NCBI RefSeq assembly: GCF_900547735.1
Contig: NZ_URHZ01000071.1
Span: forward strand, 1 to 28,185
Direction of reading: 5' to 3'
DNA: 28,185 bases
Source of the DNA: an uncultured Clostridium sp.
Lineage (GTDB): Bacteria; Bacillota; Clostridia; Lachnospirales; Lachnospiraceae
Below, piece by piece: positions 8,262-14,821 of this stretch (its first letter is position 1; each line of letters starts with the position of its first letter). Below the pieces are notes generated by a model. That model did not search any database, was not told where the DNA came from, and worked only from the letters and a program-made list of their open reading frames with translations. Made by a program: the position numbers and the translations under genes.

Positions 8262-9536
8262 TTATTGAAAAAACAGAGACGGCAGCGTCATCGAGATACC
8301 CGGAACAAATGTTATCACCAAAAGCAGCGCAGATAAGATCAGGATAAACGGCAGCATACACTTCACAATCTTCTCCATCGGCACATCGGACATGCCGACC
8401 AGCACATAAAGAACCATCCCCACCGGAGGCGTCAGAAGCCCAATCATCAGATTCAGAATCATGATAATCCCGAAATGGATCGGATCCACTCCATAGGATA
8501 CCGCAATGGGAAGAAGCACCGGGGCCAGAATCGGAATCGCCGCCGAATTGTCCATAAATGTGCCGACAATCAGCAGAAGCACATTGATTACAATGAGTGC
8601 CAGGGCTTTGCTCGTCACAAAGCCGGTAAATGCCGCAGCCATCACTTCCGGGAATTTGGCATAGGTAAGCACCCAGGAAAATAACGCCGACGCCGATACA
8701 ATCGTCATCACGCTGACCGTTGTCCTGGCCGTATCCATCAGAACCCCGGGGATTTCCCGAATTCCGATGGAGCGGTAGGCAAAACCCAGTATCAGACTGT
8801 AAACCACCGTTGCGCTCGCCGTCTCGGTAGGTGTAAATATGCCGGAAAATGTACCAGCAAGGATAATTACAGGGGTCATCAGAGGGAAAAACGCCCGCTT
8901 GAACGCCCTCCATTTTTCACCTGCGGAGGCCTTTTTATCTTTTACATAATTGCGTTTTCTGCATGTCATATATACTAAAAAGCACATCGTGCACGCCATC
9001 AGAAGTCCGGGTACGACGCCCGCCACAAACAGCCTGCCCACCGATACCTCTGCCGACACGGCAAATATGATGGCCGGGATGCTGGGCGGGATGATAGGGC
9101 CGATAATCGACGACGCCCCAGTCACGGCGAGACTGAAATCCTCATCATAGCCATGCTGCTTCATCGCCTGCACTTCCACGGCCCCCAGGCCTCCGGCGTC
9201 TGCGATGGCGGAACCCGACATTCCGGCAAAAATGACGCTGGCCGCCACATTGGCGTACCCCAGCCCGCCGGTCAGATGTCCCAGCATCTTCTGTGCAAAG
9301 TAGAAAATACGGTCCGTGATCCCCGAACTGTTCATCACCGCCCCGGCCAGTACAAACAGCGGAACCGCCAGCAGCGAAAACGAGTCTACGCCCGCGATCA
9401 GACGCTGGGGAATCACATTGAGCGGAATCCCATTTGTATACAGAAACACGAGGGAAGGGATAAACATGCAGTACACAATCGGAATATTCAACAGGATCAT
9501 GATGAAAAATAGAAGCATAAACAATCCAATGGTCAT
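8262..9536 (-). CDS. dctM: TRAP transporter large permease (DctM)
   Basis: A 424-residue inner-membrane protein with about twelve hydrophobic segments, the ion-driven transport subunit of a tripartite ATP-independent periplasmic transporter. Typical segments: FAGMSGSAIADAGGLGAVEV (about residues 88-107), TGASSIIGPIIPPSIPAIIF (about 120-140) and the C-terminal ILNLMIGLLTPPVGMVLYVL. Length is normal. Its ATG overlaps the stop codon of dctQ by four bases (ATGA), indicating translational coupling, and dctP precedes dctQ, so all three TRAP components are present. Confidence 0.93.
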   Translation of the reverse strand: MTIGLFMLLFFIMILLNIPIVYCMFIPSLVFLYTNGIPLNVIPQRLIAGVDSFSLLAVPLFVLAGAVMNSSGITDRIFYFAQKMLGHLTGGLGYANVAASVIFAGMSGSAIADAGGLGAVEVQAMKQHGYDEDFSLAVTGASSIIGPIIPPSIPAIIFAVSAEVSVGRLFVAGVVPGLLMACTMCFLVYMTCRKRNYVKDKKASAGEKWRAFKRAFFPLMTPVIILAGTFSGIFTPTETASATVVYSLILGFAYRSIGIREIPGVLMDTARTTVSVMTIVSASALFSWVLTYAKFPEVMAAAFTGFVTSKALALIVINVLLLIVGTFMDNSAAIPILAPVLLPIAVSYGVDPIHFGIIMILNLMIGLLTPPVGMVLYVLVGMSDVPMEKIVKCMLPFILILSALLLVITFVPGISMTLPSLFFQ

Positions 9537-10147
9537 TCCTCTCCCCTCCTCTCTGCATTGTGCGTCTCCGTGTCATACCTGTCCATGTCCCGCTTTTCCG
9601 TGTTATACTTGTCCATGTTCCGCTTCTCCATGTTATACTTGTCCATGTTCCGCTTCTCCATGTCATGTTTTATTTTCATGACGAATGATACCGCGGTCTG
9701 AAGCAGGAGGCTCAAAACGCCGATCAGAACGGACACCGCCAGAAGCCCCATCGGCATCCGCATGGCCGTAGACCGGATCCGGCTCTGTGCCTCCAGGTAT
9801 TTCATAATCGGCGGGAGGCAGAACAGATATGATGCAAGCACAATTAAATCCGTTATGTATTCCATCCCCCTCTGTATGCTCTGCGGAAGCCGCGACGTTA
9901 CAAGGGAAACCGAAATATTGTTTTTCGTTCTGACGTTATATCCGAGTCCCAGCATTACGGTCCACACAAACATATATCTTGCGCACTCCTCACTCCATAT
10001 GAGGGGACTGTTCAGAACATATCTGAAAAACACCTGGACAATCAGGAGGATGCAGACAATCGCCATTGTGACGGCCATTAACATCTGATCCAGGTTTCCC
10101 ACTATTTTTTTCACCTTTCCCATCATCTGTTTCCACTCCTCATTCAA
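9533..10147 (-). CDS. dctQ: TRAP transporter small permease (DctQ) with a repetitive C-terminal tail
   Basis: A 204-residue membrane protein with four predicted transmembrane segments and the DctQ pattern (VQVFFRYVLNSPLIWSEECA about residues 38-57, then RYMFVWTVMLG). Usual DctQ proteins are about 160-175 residues; this one carries an extra, highly charged tail of about 40 residues after the last membrane segment, made of decapeptide units of the form [M/T]EKR[N/D]MD[K/R]Y[N/D]. The tail is encoded by the 30-bp DNA repeats at 9549-9668. It starts 16 bp after dctP and overlaps dctM by four bases. The transport role is secure; the function of the tail is unknown. Confidence 0.9.
   Translation of the reverse strand: MNEEWKQMMGKVKKIVGNLDQMLMAVTMAIVCILLIVQVFFRYVLNSPLIWSEECARYMFVWTVMLGLGYNVRTKNNISVSLVTSRLPQSIQRGMEYITDLIVLASYLFCLPPIMKYLEAQSRIRSTAMRMPMGLLAVSVLIGVLSLLLQTAVSFVMKIKHDMEKRNMDKYNMEKRNMDKYNTEKRDMDRYDTETHNAERRGEE
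9549..9668. repeat. In-frame 30-bp tandem repeat inside dctQ
   Basis: Three clear 30-base units (9579-9608, 9609-9638, 9639-9668) plus a decayed one (about 9549-9578) encode the decapeptide repeats of the DctQ tail. Units 2 and 3 are identical over their first 25 bases or so, implying recent slippage or duplication. Because the unit is a multiple of three, copy number can change without breaking the frame. Confidence 0.88.
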
Positions 10148-10163
10148 GTATTAAGCGGCTGCA

Positions 10164-11264
10164 TTAATACGCTACGTTCTGGAGTTCTCCGTAAATTCCC
10201 TCTCCCCATTCCTGTTCGAACTCCTGAATCACGGCCTTTGCCTTTTCCCTGAAAGCATCTTTATCCGCCTCACAAAGCTCCATTCCCTGGGCAAGCAGTT
10301 CCTTGAGCAGTGCTTCCTCCTGGCCGACGCTCTCCTCACTCAGCTTCACACAGTACTCTTCCACCGTTTCTGTAAGCAGACCGCGCAGATCTTCCGGAAG
10401 AGACTGATAGAAATCTTCATTGATGCACGGGTTGATCATCTGGACTACATGCCCCGTATTGCTCAGGTACTTCTGGACTTCAAAGAACTTCGCGGTGGAA
10501 ATCTGAACCAGAGGGTTCTCCTGTCCATCCACAACATTCTGCTGAAGCGCAAGATAAACCTCGCTGTATGCCATCGGCGTCGGGTTCGCTCCGAATGCCT
10601 TAAATTCCGCAATGCTGATCGGCTGATCCGGCACTCTTATCTTGAGGCCCTTTAAATCATCCGGAACCGTTACTTTCTTCTTGGACGTCGTGATAAAACG
10701 GCTGCCCAGATACAAACTGCCCAAAGGCCGTACCCCTATTGTCTTTGCAGAATCTTCCCAAATCCCCCTGCATACTTCGCTTCTGGAAATCGCCTGCATA
10801 TGGTCGTTGTTCTGAATCAGATACGGAGCGTCAAATACAAGAAGCGGCGCATACAGGTTGCCCACCTGGCCGGGCCCCAGACAGGCCAGGGTCACGGTTC
10901 CCATGGAAACTCCATCCGTCAAATCCTTTTCACTTCCCAATGTACAGTTATGGTAATTCTTTACGACAAAGCGGCCCCCTGATTTCTCTTCCAGCTCTTT
11001 TGCCATCTCATCCATTCCCTTGGCAAAAAAATGTTCCGGCGCCCATACGGTTCCCAGCGTAATCTCATACACCGTTCCATCATCCGCAGCCTCCTTCTTC
11101 TCCGTCTCTGCTGCCAACGAACCGGCTTTTTCCGTGCTTTCCCCCGCGCCCTCGCTTTGAGCCGCGCTCTGTGCCGGCTGACTGTTCCCGGAACCTCCGC
11201 ACCCGACCGTCGTCCCTGCCAATGCCATCATTACAAGAATCGATGCCAAACCCATTTTTTTCAT
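10164..11264 (-). CDS. dctP: TRAP transporter solute-binding lipoprotein (DctP)
   Basis: A 366-residue extracytoplasmic binding protein. The chosen ATG at 11264 follows GAAGGAGG with good spacing; an in-frame extension to 11321 would lie across the ribosome site. The N-terminus is a lipoprotein signal (MKKMGLASILVMMALAGTTV then GC), with lipid-modified Cys at residue 22, followed by a serine/glutamine/glutamate-rich linker to about residue 60. The DctP fold is shown by DLKGLKIRVPDQPISIAEFK, whose arginine corresponds to the carboxylate-binding Arg of SiaP/DctP proteins, and by ALQQNVVDGQENPL and STAKFFEVQKYLSNTGHV. The ligand therefore probably has a carboxylate (sugar acid, keto acid or similar). 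It is the first gene of the catabolic operon. Confidence 0.92.
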   Translation of the reverse strand: MKKMGLASILVMMALAGTTVGCGGSGNSQPAQSAAQSEGAGESTEKAGSLAAETEKKEAADDGTVYEITLGTVWAPEHFFAKGMDEMAKELEEKSGGRFVVKNYHNCTLGSEKDLTDGVSMGTVTLACLGPGQVGNLYAPLLVFDAPYLIQNNDHMQAISRSEVCRGIWEDSAKTIGVRPLGSLYLGSRFITTSKKKVTVPDDLKGLKIRVPDQPISIAEFKAFGANPTPMAYSEVYLALQQNVVDGQENPLVQISTAKFFEVQKYLSNTGHVVQMINPCINEDFYQSLPEDLRGLLTETVEEYCVKLSEESVGQEEALLKELLAQGMELCEADKDAFREKAKAVIQEFEQEWGEGIYGELQNVAY

Positions 11265-11466
11265 TTTGTAACCTCCTTCTTTAGTTACCCCGTTAGTAAG
11301 ATTGTAATTTAATGCTATCACATTATGGTTAAGTTTTCAATATATATTTATCAACTTTTAGTTATTTTATGGTTATTATTTTAATCATATTATCATTTTT
11401 CACTTTTATATTACCAGTAATTACCATTTTATTTCCAATACGGTAAGAATAGGCCCGTCAATGCCT
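11265..11466. other. AT-rich intergenic region upstream of dctP
   Basis: About 200 bases of strongly AT-rich DNA with no gene. It should hold the promoter of the TRAP operon (minus strand); the best candidate I see is TTGAAA, 17 bases, TAGCAT around 11314-11342, which is only moderate. Several TTATGGTTA- and GGTTA-like repeats could be regulator sites for the nearby DeoR protein, but no operator can be assigned. Confidence 0.4.
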
Positions 11467-11467
11467 G

Positions 11468-11494
11468 CTCCGTGGAAACCTTCGGAGTTTTTTT
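11468..11494 (+). terminator. Hairpin with T-run, plus strand
   Basis: CTCCG-TGG-AAA-CC-TT-CGGAG folds into a stem-loop followed by seven T on the plus strand. No plus-strand gene precedes it within several kilobases, so its purpose is unclear; it may end an unannotated short RNA or be one side of a back-to-back terminator pair. Confidence 0.5.
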
Positions 11495-11563
11495 ATATCG
11501 TTGGAGAGCTTTTATAGCATCGGAGGGCTTTTATAGCATTGGAGGGCCCATGATATAAAAAAA
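11488..11563. repeat. 12-bp inverted repeat enclosing 19-bp tandem repeats
   Basis: TTTTTTTATATC (11488-11499) and its exact reverse complement (11552-11563) flank 2.7 tandem copies of a 19-base unit (11499-11549; unit like CATCGGAGGGCTTTTATAG). The two T-runs also serve the flanking opposed terminators. No coding capacity is evident. Confidence 0.75.
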
Positions 11564-11590
11564 GACCCACACCGTCTCACCGGCGCAGGC
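11557..11590 (-). terminator. Terminator of the deoR-VOC unit
   Basis: On the minus strand a GC-rich stem (CTGCGCCG / CGGTGTGG with G-U pairs, loop GTGAGA) is followed by GTC and seven T. It lies downstream of the VOC gene and upstream of dctP, so it separates the regulator unit from the TRAP operon. The bases between 11591 and 11707 hold no recognisable gene. Confidence 0.65.
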
Positions 11591-11707
11591 CTCAAATTCT
11601 TCAAACTGTTTATTTAATTATATCCAAACCTCTCTGGCTATGCCTTCAGGCAGACCGTTTTTGATTTCTTTTCGCAGAACCACATTTCGGGCTGCAACGG
11701 CTCTTTC

Positions 11708-12070
11708 TTATTTCTGCTCAATAATTTCAAGGCTCACGCCATCCGGATCCTGAATAAAGAAAAACCGGGTAGAAGGATTCGGCTGGAAAGGTCCGCTGAC
11801 AATTTCCACGCCATGCTCCTTCATCTGCTCCATTGCCCGGTCCAGGTTTTCCACGGAAAGTCCCAGGGAAGGTCCCCCGGCACATCCCGTATGTTCCGCA
11901 TTCTTATCGCAAATCAGCTCAATCTCCGCCGGGCCGTCCGCCAGAAACGCAATTTCTGTCTGTGGACCGCCGGGAAACCGGCGCGCCAGCTTCATACCAA
12001 TCACCGTCTCGTAAAACCGGATGGAATCCTCCAGGTTTTTCACATGAATTGTTGCAAAAATAAACTTCAT
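11708..12070 (-). CDS. VOC family (glyoxalase I-like) protein
   Basis: A 120-residue single vicinal-oxygen-chelate domain protein with two beta-alpha-beta-beta-beta modules. Visible signs: ATIHVKNLEDSIRFYETVIGM at the N-terminus with putative metal ligand H9, IELIC near residue 52 with a ligand glutamate, and DPDGVSLEIIEQ at the end with the last ligand glutamate. The third usual ligand, a histidine before the second module, looks replaced (GPSLGLSVENLD), so lactoylglutathione-lyase activity is doubtful; it could be an isomerase, epimerase or binding protein. It lies 40 bp downstream of the DeoR gene on the same strand and next to the catabolic operon, so an epimerase or isomerase role in that pathway is possible. 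Confidence 0.8.
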   Translation of the reverse strand: MKFIFATIHVKNLEDSIRFYETVIGMKLARRFPGGPQTEIAFLADGPAEIELICDKNAEHTGCAGGPSLGLSVENLDRAMEQMKEHGVEIVSGPFQPNPSTRFFFIQDPDGVSLEIIEQK

Positions 12071-12110
12071 TCTATCGTCCCTCCCTGTATTATCACACGC
12101 AGCAACCGGT

Positions 12111-12896
12111 TCACTCCACCTGCTGCCGTTTCACTTCAATAATCCGGCTGCCGTTCTCTCTCATAGCACGGGAAATATCCTCCGGCGGAGCGGCGTCCGT
12201 AATCAGGCAGTCAATGTCCTCCAGTCTGCAGAAACTCTTAATCGTCACGCTGCCGAACTTTGTCTTGTCCACAAGGAGATACCTCTCCTTGGCCCATTCC
12301 ACGGCAGTAGACTTATAAGCCGTCTCCGACAAAATAGAATTCATCGCGCCGAATTCAACCGTCACGCCGGTAGCGGACAAAAACGCTTTTTTAAAATTAA
12401 AATTCCTCAGCATTCTGGCCGTCTGGTCATCAATCCCGGTAAATGCCATAATATCGCGATCCAGAATTCCCGAAAATACAATTACCTTCAGATTGTTTAA
12501 AGGAATCGCTTTCATAATAAAATCCAGGTTATTCGTCACCACCGTGACATTCTTTTTATCATGAAGATAGTCCACAATGCGCCCCGTCGTGGAGCCGGAA
12601 TCCACAAAAACACTGTCCCCGTCCTCGATAAACTCCGCCGCCCTCCGGGCAATCTGCGCTTTTGCATCCGATTCAAGAGCCATCCTTGCATCATAGCTGC
12701 TCTCCTGCAGGGAGGTTGAAACGGAACTCACCCCTCCGTATACCTTCTTAAGCGCTCCTGCCTTCACCAGACCGTCCACATCTCTTCTGACCGTATTCTT
12801 GGAAATACCGAATCTTTCACAGAGTTCGTCGAGTGAAACACTCCCGTTATCCGCCACATATTTCTTAATCTCTTCGATACGTTTTTCTCTGACCAT
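12111..12896 (-). CDS. DeoR/GlpR family transcriptional regulator
   Basis: A 261-residue sugar-metabolism repressor. Residues about 1-57 form the DeoR winged helix (VREKRIEEIKKYVADNGSVS, then LDELCERFGISKNTVRRDVD), and about residues 75-235 form the DeoR sensor domain of the ISOCOT superfamily, with the phosphosugar-binding VDSGSTTGRIVDYL segment near residue 98 and SATGVTVEFGAM later on. Such proteins usually respond to a phosphorylated intermediate of the pathway they control; here that is most plausibly the product of the IolC-like kinase. It is followed by the VOC gene. A promoter is visible at 12944-12972. Confidence 0.9.
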   Translation of the reverse strand: MVREKRIEEIKKYVADNGSVSLDELCERFGISKNTVRRDVDGLVKAGALKKVYGGVSSVSTSLQESSYDARMALESDAKAQIARRAAEFIEDGDSVFVDSGSTTGRIVDYLHDKKNVTVVTNNLDFIMKAIPLNNLKVIVFSGILDRDIMAFTGIDDQTARMLRNFNFKKAFLSATGVTVEFGAMNSILSETAYKSTAVEWAKERYLLVDKTKFGSVTIKSFCRLEDIDCLITDAAPPEDISRAMRENGSRIIEVKRQQVE

Positions 12897-12943
12897 ACAA
12901 TATACCGAATCCCTTCTGCAAAGTTAACAAATACTTTACCAAA

Positions 12944-12972
12944 ATGATACCACTAACTTGAGCATTTTACAA
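12944..12972 (-). promoter_or_regulatory. Promoter of the deoR-VOC unit
   Basis: On the minus strand TTGTAA (12972-12967), 17-base spacer, TATCAT (12949-12944). The leader downstream contains GTAAAGTATTTGTTAAC, which could be part of an autoregulatory operator. The remaining bases up to 13025 show no gene. Confidence 0.55.
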
Positions 12973-13025
12973 CAGGTTTTTATTAAGGGGGAGTTGGCTG
13001 GGAAGTGAGGTGTTGCCGCGGCCTG

Positions 13026-14447
13026 TCATATATATTCGATTTTAATTTTGTAAAGATTCAGCGGTCTTCCCTTATTTCCGATTCTTTTTTGTCCTATCTT
13101 TTCCGCATAACCGGCTTCGGTTAGAGCGGTCAGTACTCTGGTGGCGATGCGCAGTGAAAAGTCCTGTACCCTGACAAGGTCCGTGGCCGTAAATTCATCC
13201 GACTGTTCGGTCTGCATTGCCGCTATCACCCGGTATACGGTCTCTGATGACAGATGGGATTGGTTCGCAATGTTTTCAACATAAGAGGCCGGAATTCCCG
13301 GAGCAGGTTTTTCCACTGTGCTCTTCAGGGGCAGAGAATGGACTTCCTCTTTTTCATCTATATAGATACATGTATCCTGGCCGAGGCGGCTTCCGTAATC
13401 TCTGGCCTGCATAGCGTGGAGCCTGGCCCTGCCCAGCTCATCTCCGGAGCCGATGCTCACAAAGCCGCAGAATCCCGCTTTCTCCTCCAGATATCCCGGC
13501 AGATCGAAGTTTGTAAACTGCTCCGTCATCTTCTGTACCTGCTCTGTATTCAGGTATAATTCCACATCGGTAAAGTCATCCTTCATAACCGGCTCCGCCC
13601 GGTACATCCTGCAATATTCCAGGATGCTGCCCTTTAACGCCAGCATCTCCAGCTCCTGGTTGGAATTTTTCTTATTTCTCCACCGGATGATATCGGGACT
13701 GATACGGATAACGGCGGAAATATTGCGGCGCATCTTTTCCAGCCTGATATTTTTACCGCACAGTTCCAGCGTCTGAATCATCGAATTTCTGCTGGGATAG
13801 GAGTAATAGCACTTCACGTTTTCCCGCCCGAGCGCCTCCACGACACTGTGGAAATAGGTGATGACAAAGTCCAGCTTCCCCTCCCTGCACTGCCTTAAAT
13901 ATTTCTCAACCAGCCGGTTCTCCACCGCCTCCAGTTCCTGCTCCGAAAGACCCACAAAGGAATTTTCAAACTCGGAAACCATCTCCGGCAGGCGGTCCTG
14001 CTCCAGCACCGTCTGCAGCATTTTCCCGTCGTCCAGGTAATCAAGGCCAATCCCTGCCGGATCGGTCCCTTCCCGCTTCAGTATCTGCTCCAGAAGAATC
14101 CTGTATGTGTTTTCCAGATTACCGCCAAAATACGCCTTGACGGAGTAGGGCGGCACGTCAATATCGCGCAGTGCATTAAGCGGCACCGCGCCGCTGGTGA
14201 TAAACCCGTCGTATTGGTCTTTATTATCCAGAAAGATTTTTTGAAGTTCTTTCAGCGTATCATAAGTAAAATAGGTCAGACTGCAGTCATTCTGCTCATT
14301 CCCCAGCTCGTCCCGGCAATATGAGGCAAAGTGTTCCTGCAGCAGCAACGCAATTTTCTGATTCATAAATTCTGGTGAGAGCCTATGGCATACGCGGTAT
14401 TTAAAAGTATGCTCCTCCTTCGGCCCTCTTCTCCCTTCCGGCAGCAT
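13026..14447 (-). CDS. Three-part regulator: sensor-like N-terminus, degenerate GGDEF/CdaR-like middle, winged-helix C-terminus
   Basis: A 473-codon frame of unrecognised subfamily. Residues about 16-200 resemble a PrpR-N-like sensor (TYDTLKELQKIFLDN, then YDGFITSGAVPLNALRDIDV, typical of that domain's 'dark-matter' ligand fold). Around residues 335-365 a FVSIGSGDELGRARLHAMQA segment resembles the degenerate GGDEF-like domain of CdaR/PucR-type regulators. Residues about 390-470 look like a winged helix (EFTATDLVRVQDFSLRIATR then VLTALTEAGYAEKIGQ). The start is uncertain: the only upstream ATG in frame (14447) has no proper ribosome site, while an excellent AAGGAGGAG (14420-14412) sits eight bases before a TTT codon (14405), where the homologous-looking protein (FKYRVCHRLSPEF) seems to begin. 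See the findings. Confidence 0.65.
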   Translation of the reverse strand: MLPEGRRGPKEEHTFKYRVCHRLSPEFMNQKIALLLQEHFASYCRDELGNEQNDCSLTYFTYDTLKELQKIFLDNKDQYDGFITSGAVPLNALRDIDVPPYSVKAYFGGNLENTYRILLEQILKREGTDPAGIGLDYLDDGKMLQTVLEQDRLPEMVSEFENSFVGLSEQELEAVENRLVEKYLRQCREGKLDFVITYFHSVVEALGRENVKCYYSYPSRNSMIQTLELCGKNIRLEKMRRNISAVIRISPDIIRWRNKKNSNQELEMLALKGSILEYCRMYRAEPVMKDDFTDVELYLNTEQVQKMTEQFTNFDLPGYLEEKAGFCGFVSIGSGDELGRARLHAMQARDYGSRLGQDTCIYIDEKEEVHSLPLKSTVEKPAPGIPASYVENIANQSHLSSETVYRVIAAMQTEQSDEFTATDLVRVQDFSLRIATRVLTALTEAGYAEKIGQKRIGNKGRPLNLYKIKIEYI

Positions 14448-14475
14448 TCCTGCACATCGTCATAGAACTTGCCAT
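14401..14475 (-). CDS. Possible 24-residue leader peptide overlapping the regulator start
   Basis: An ATG at 14475, preceded by AGGAG nine bases upstream and located just after a good promoter, opens a 24-codon frame (MASSMTMCRNAAGREKRAEG...AYF) that ends at TAA 14403-14401. The frame runs through the strong AAGGAGGAG ribosome-like site and ends with TTT TAA; a +1 slip at TTT would place the ribosome into the regulator frame. It may be a translational leader, the true 5' end of the regulator joined by frameshifting, or chance. Confidence 0.35.
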   Translation of the reverse strand: MASSMTMCRNAAGREKRAEGGAYF

Positions 14476-14508
14476 TTCTAAAAGCTCCTGCGATTTTCGT
14501 ATACATAT

Positions 14509-14537
14509 AGTATAGCATCCATATAACCGATAGACAA
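14509..14537 (-). promoter_or_regulatory. Promoter of the three-part regulator
   Basis: On the minus strand TTGTCT (14537-14532), exact 17-base spacer, TATACT (14514-14509). Transcription would start near 14502, about 27 bases before the leader ATG. The plus-strand region 14560-14710 contains a GCATAAGC...GCTTAT inverted repeat and AT-rich runs that may hold the promoter of the small plus-strand gene at 14711. Confidence 0.65.
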
Positions 14538-14710
14538 TACCCCGGCGTCTCTCCCCCTTATTCCCTCGGAATAAATGAAAAAAACAGTGCATAAGCTTTT
14601 TATTTGCAAAATGCTTATACTTAAATGAATCAGGTCCATAATATATATATAACAGTATCTATTTTAACCGGTATCGTTATCTCTGAGTATTATGAAAGGA
14701 ACATAAATCT

Positions 14711-14800
14711 ATGTTGTTGGGTATTGTCTGTTTTCTGGCCGGTCTTTTATCCGGCTGTATTCTGACCTGTCTGATCGTTGCCGGCAAGAACAAGGGCTGA
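14711..14800 (+). CDS. 29-residue single-span membrane peptide (DUF3789-like)
   Basis: A short frame coding MLLGIVCFLAGLLSGCILTC followed by LIVAGKNKG. It is one hydrophobic helix with a short positively charged tail, the same shape as the tiny DUF3789-type membrane proteins of Clostridia. An AAAGGA ribosome site lies about ten bases before the ATG. It is alone on the plus strand and converges on the aldo-keto reductase gene with a 21-bp gap. Function is unknown; the match to DUF3789 is from general appearance (helix with small residues, Lys/Gly-rich tail). Confidence 0.6.
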   Translation: MLLGIVCFLAGLLSGCILTCLIVAGKNKG

Positions 14801-14821
14801 TTTTCCTCTCCGGCCGGTCCG

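Noticed and set aside
5219..12896. Sulfoquinovose (sulfoglycolysis) or inositol operon
   Set aside because: DeoR, PfkB kinase and class I aldolase would fit, but no sulfosugar isomerase, sulfoquinovosidase or other iol gene is seen, and the kinase is IolC-like; neither pathway can be claimed.
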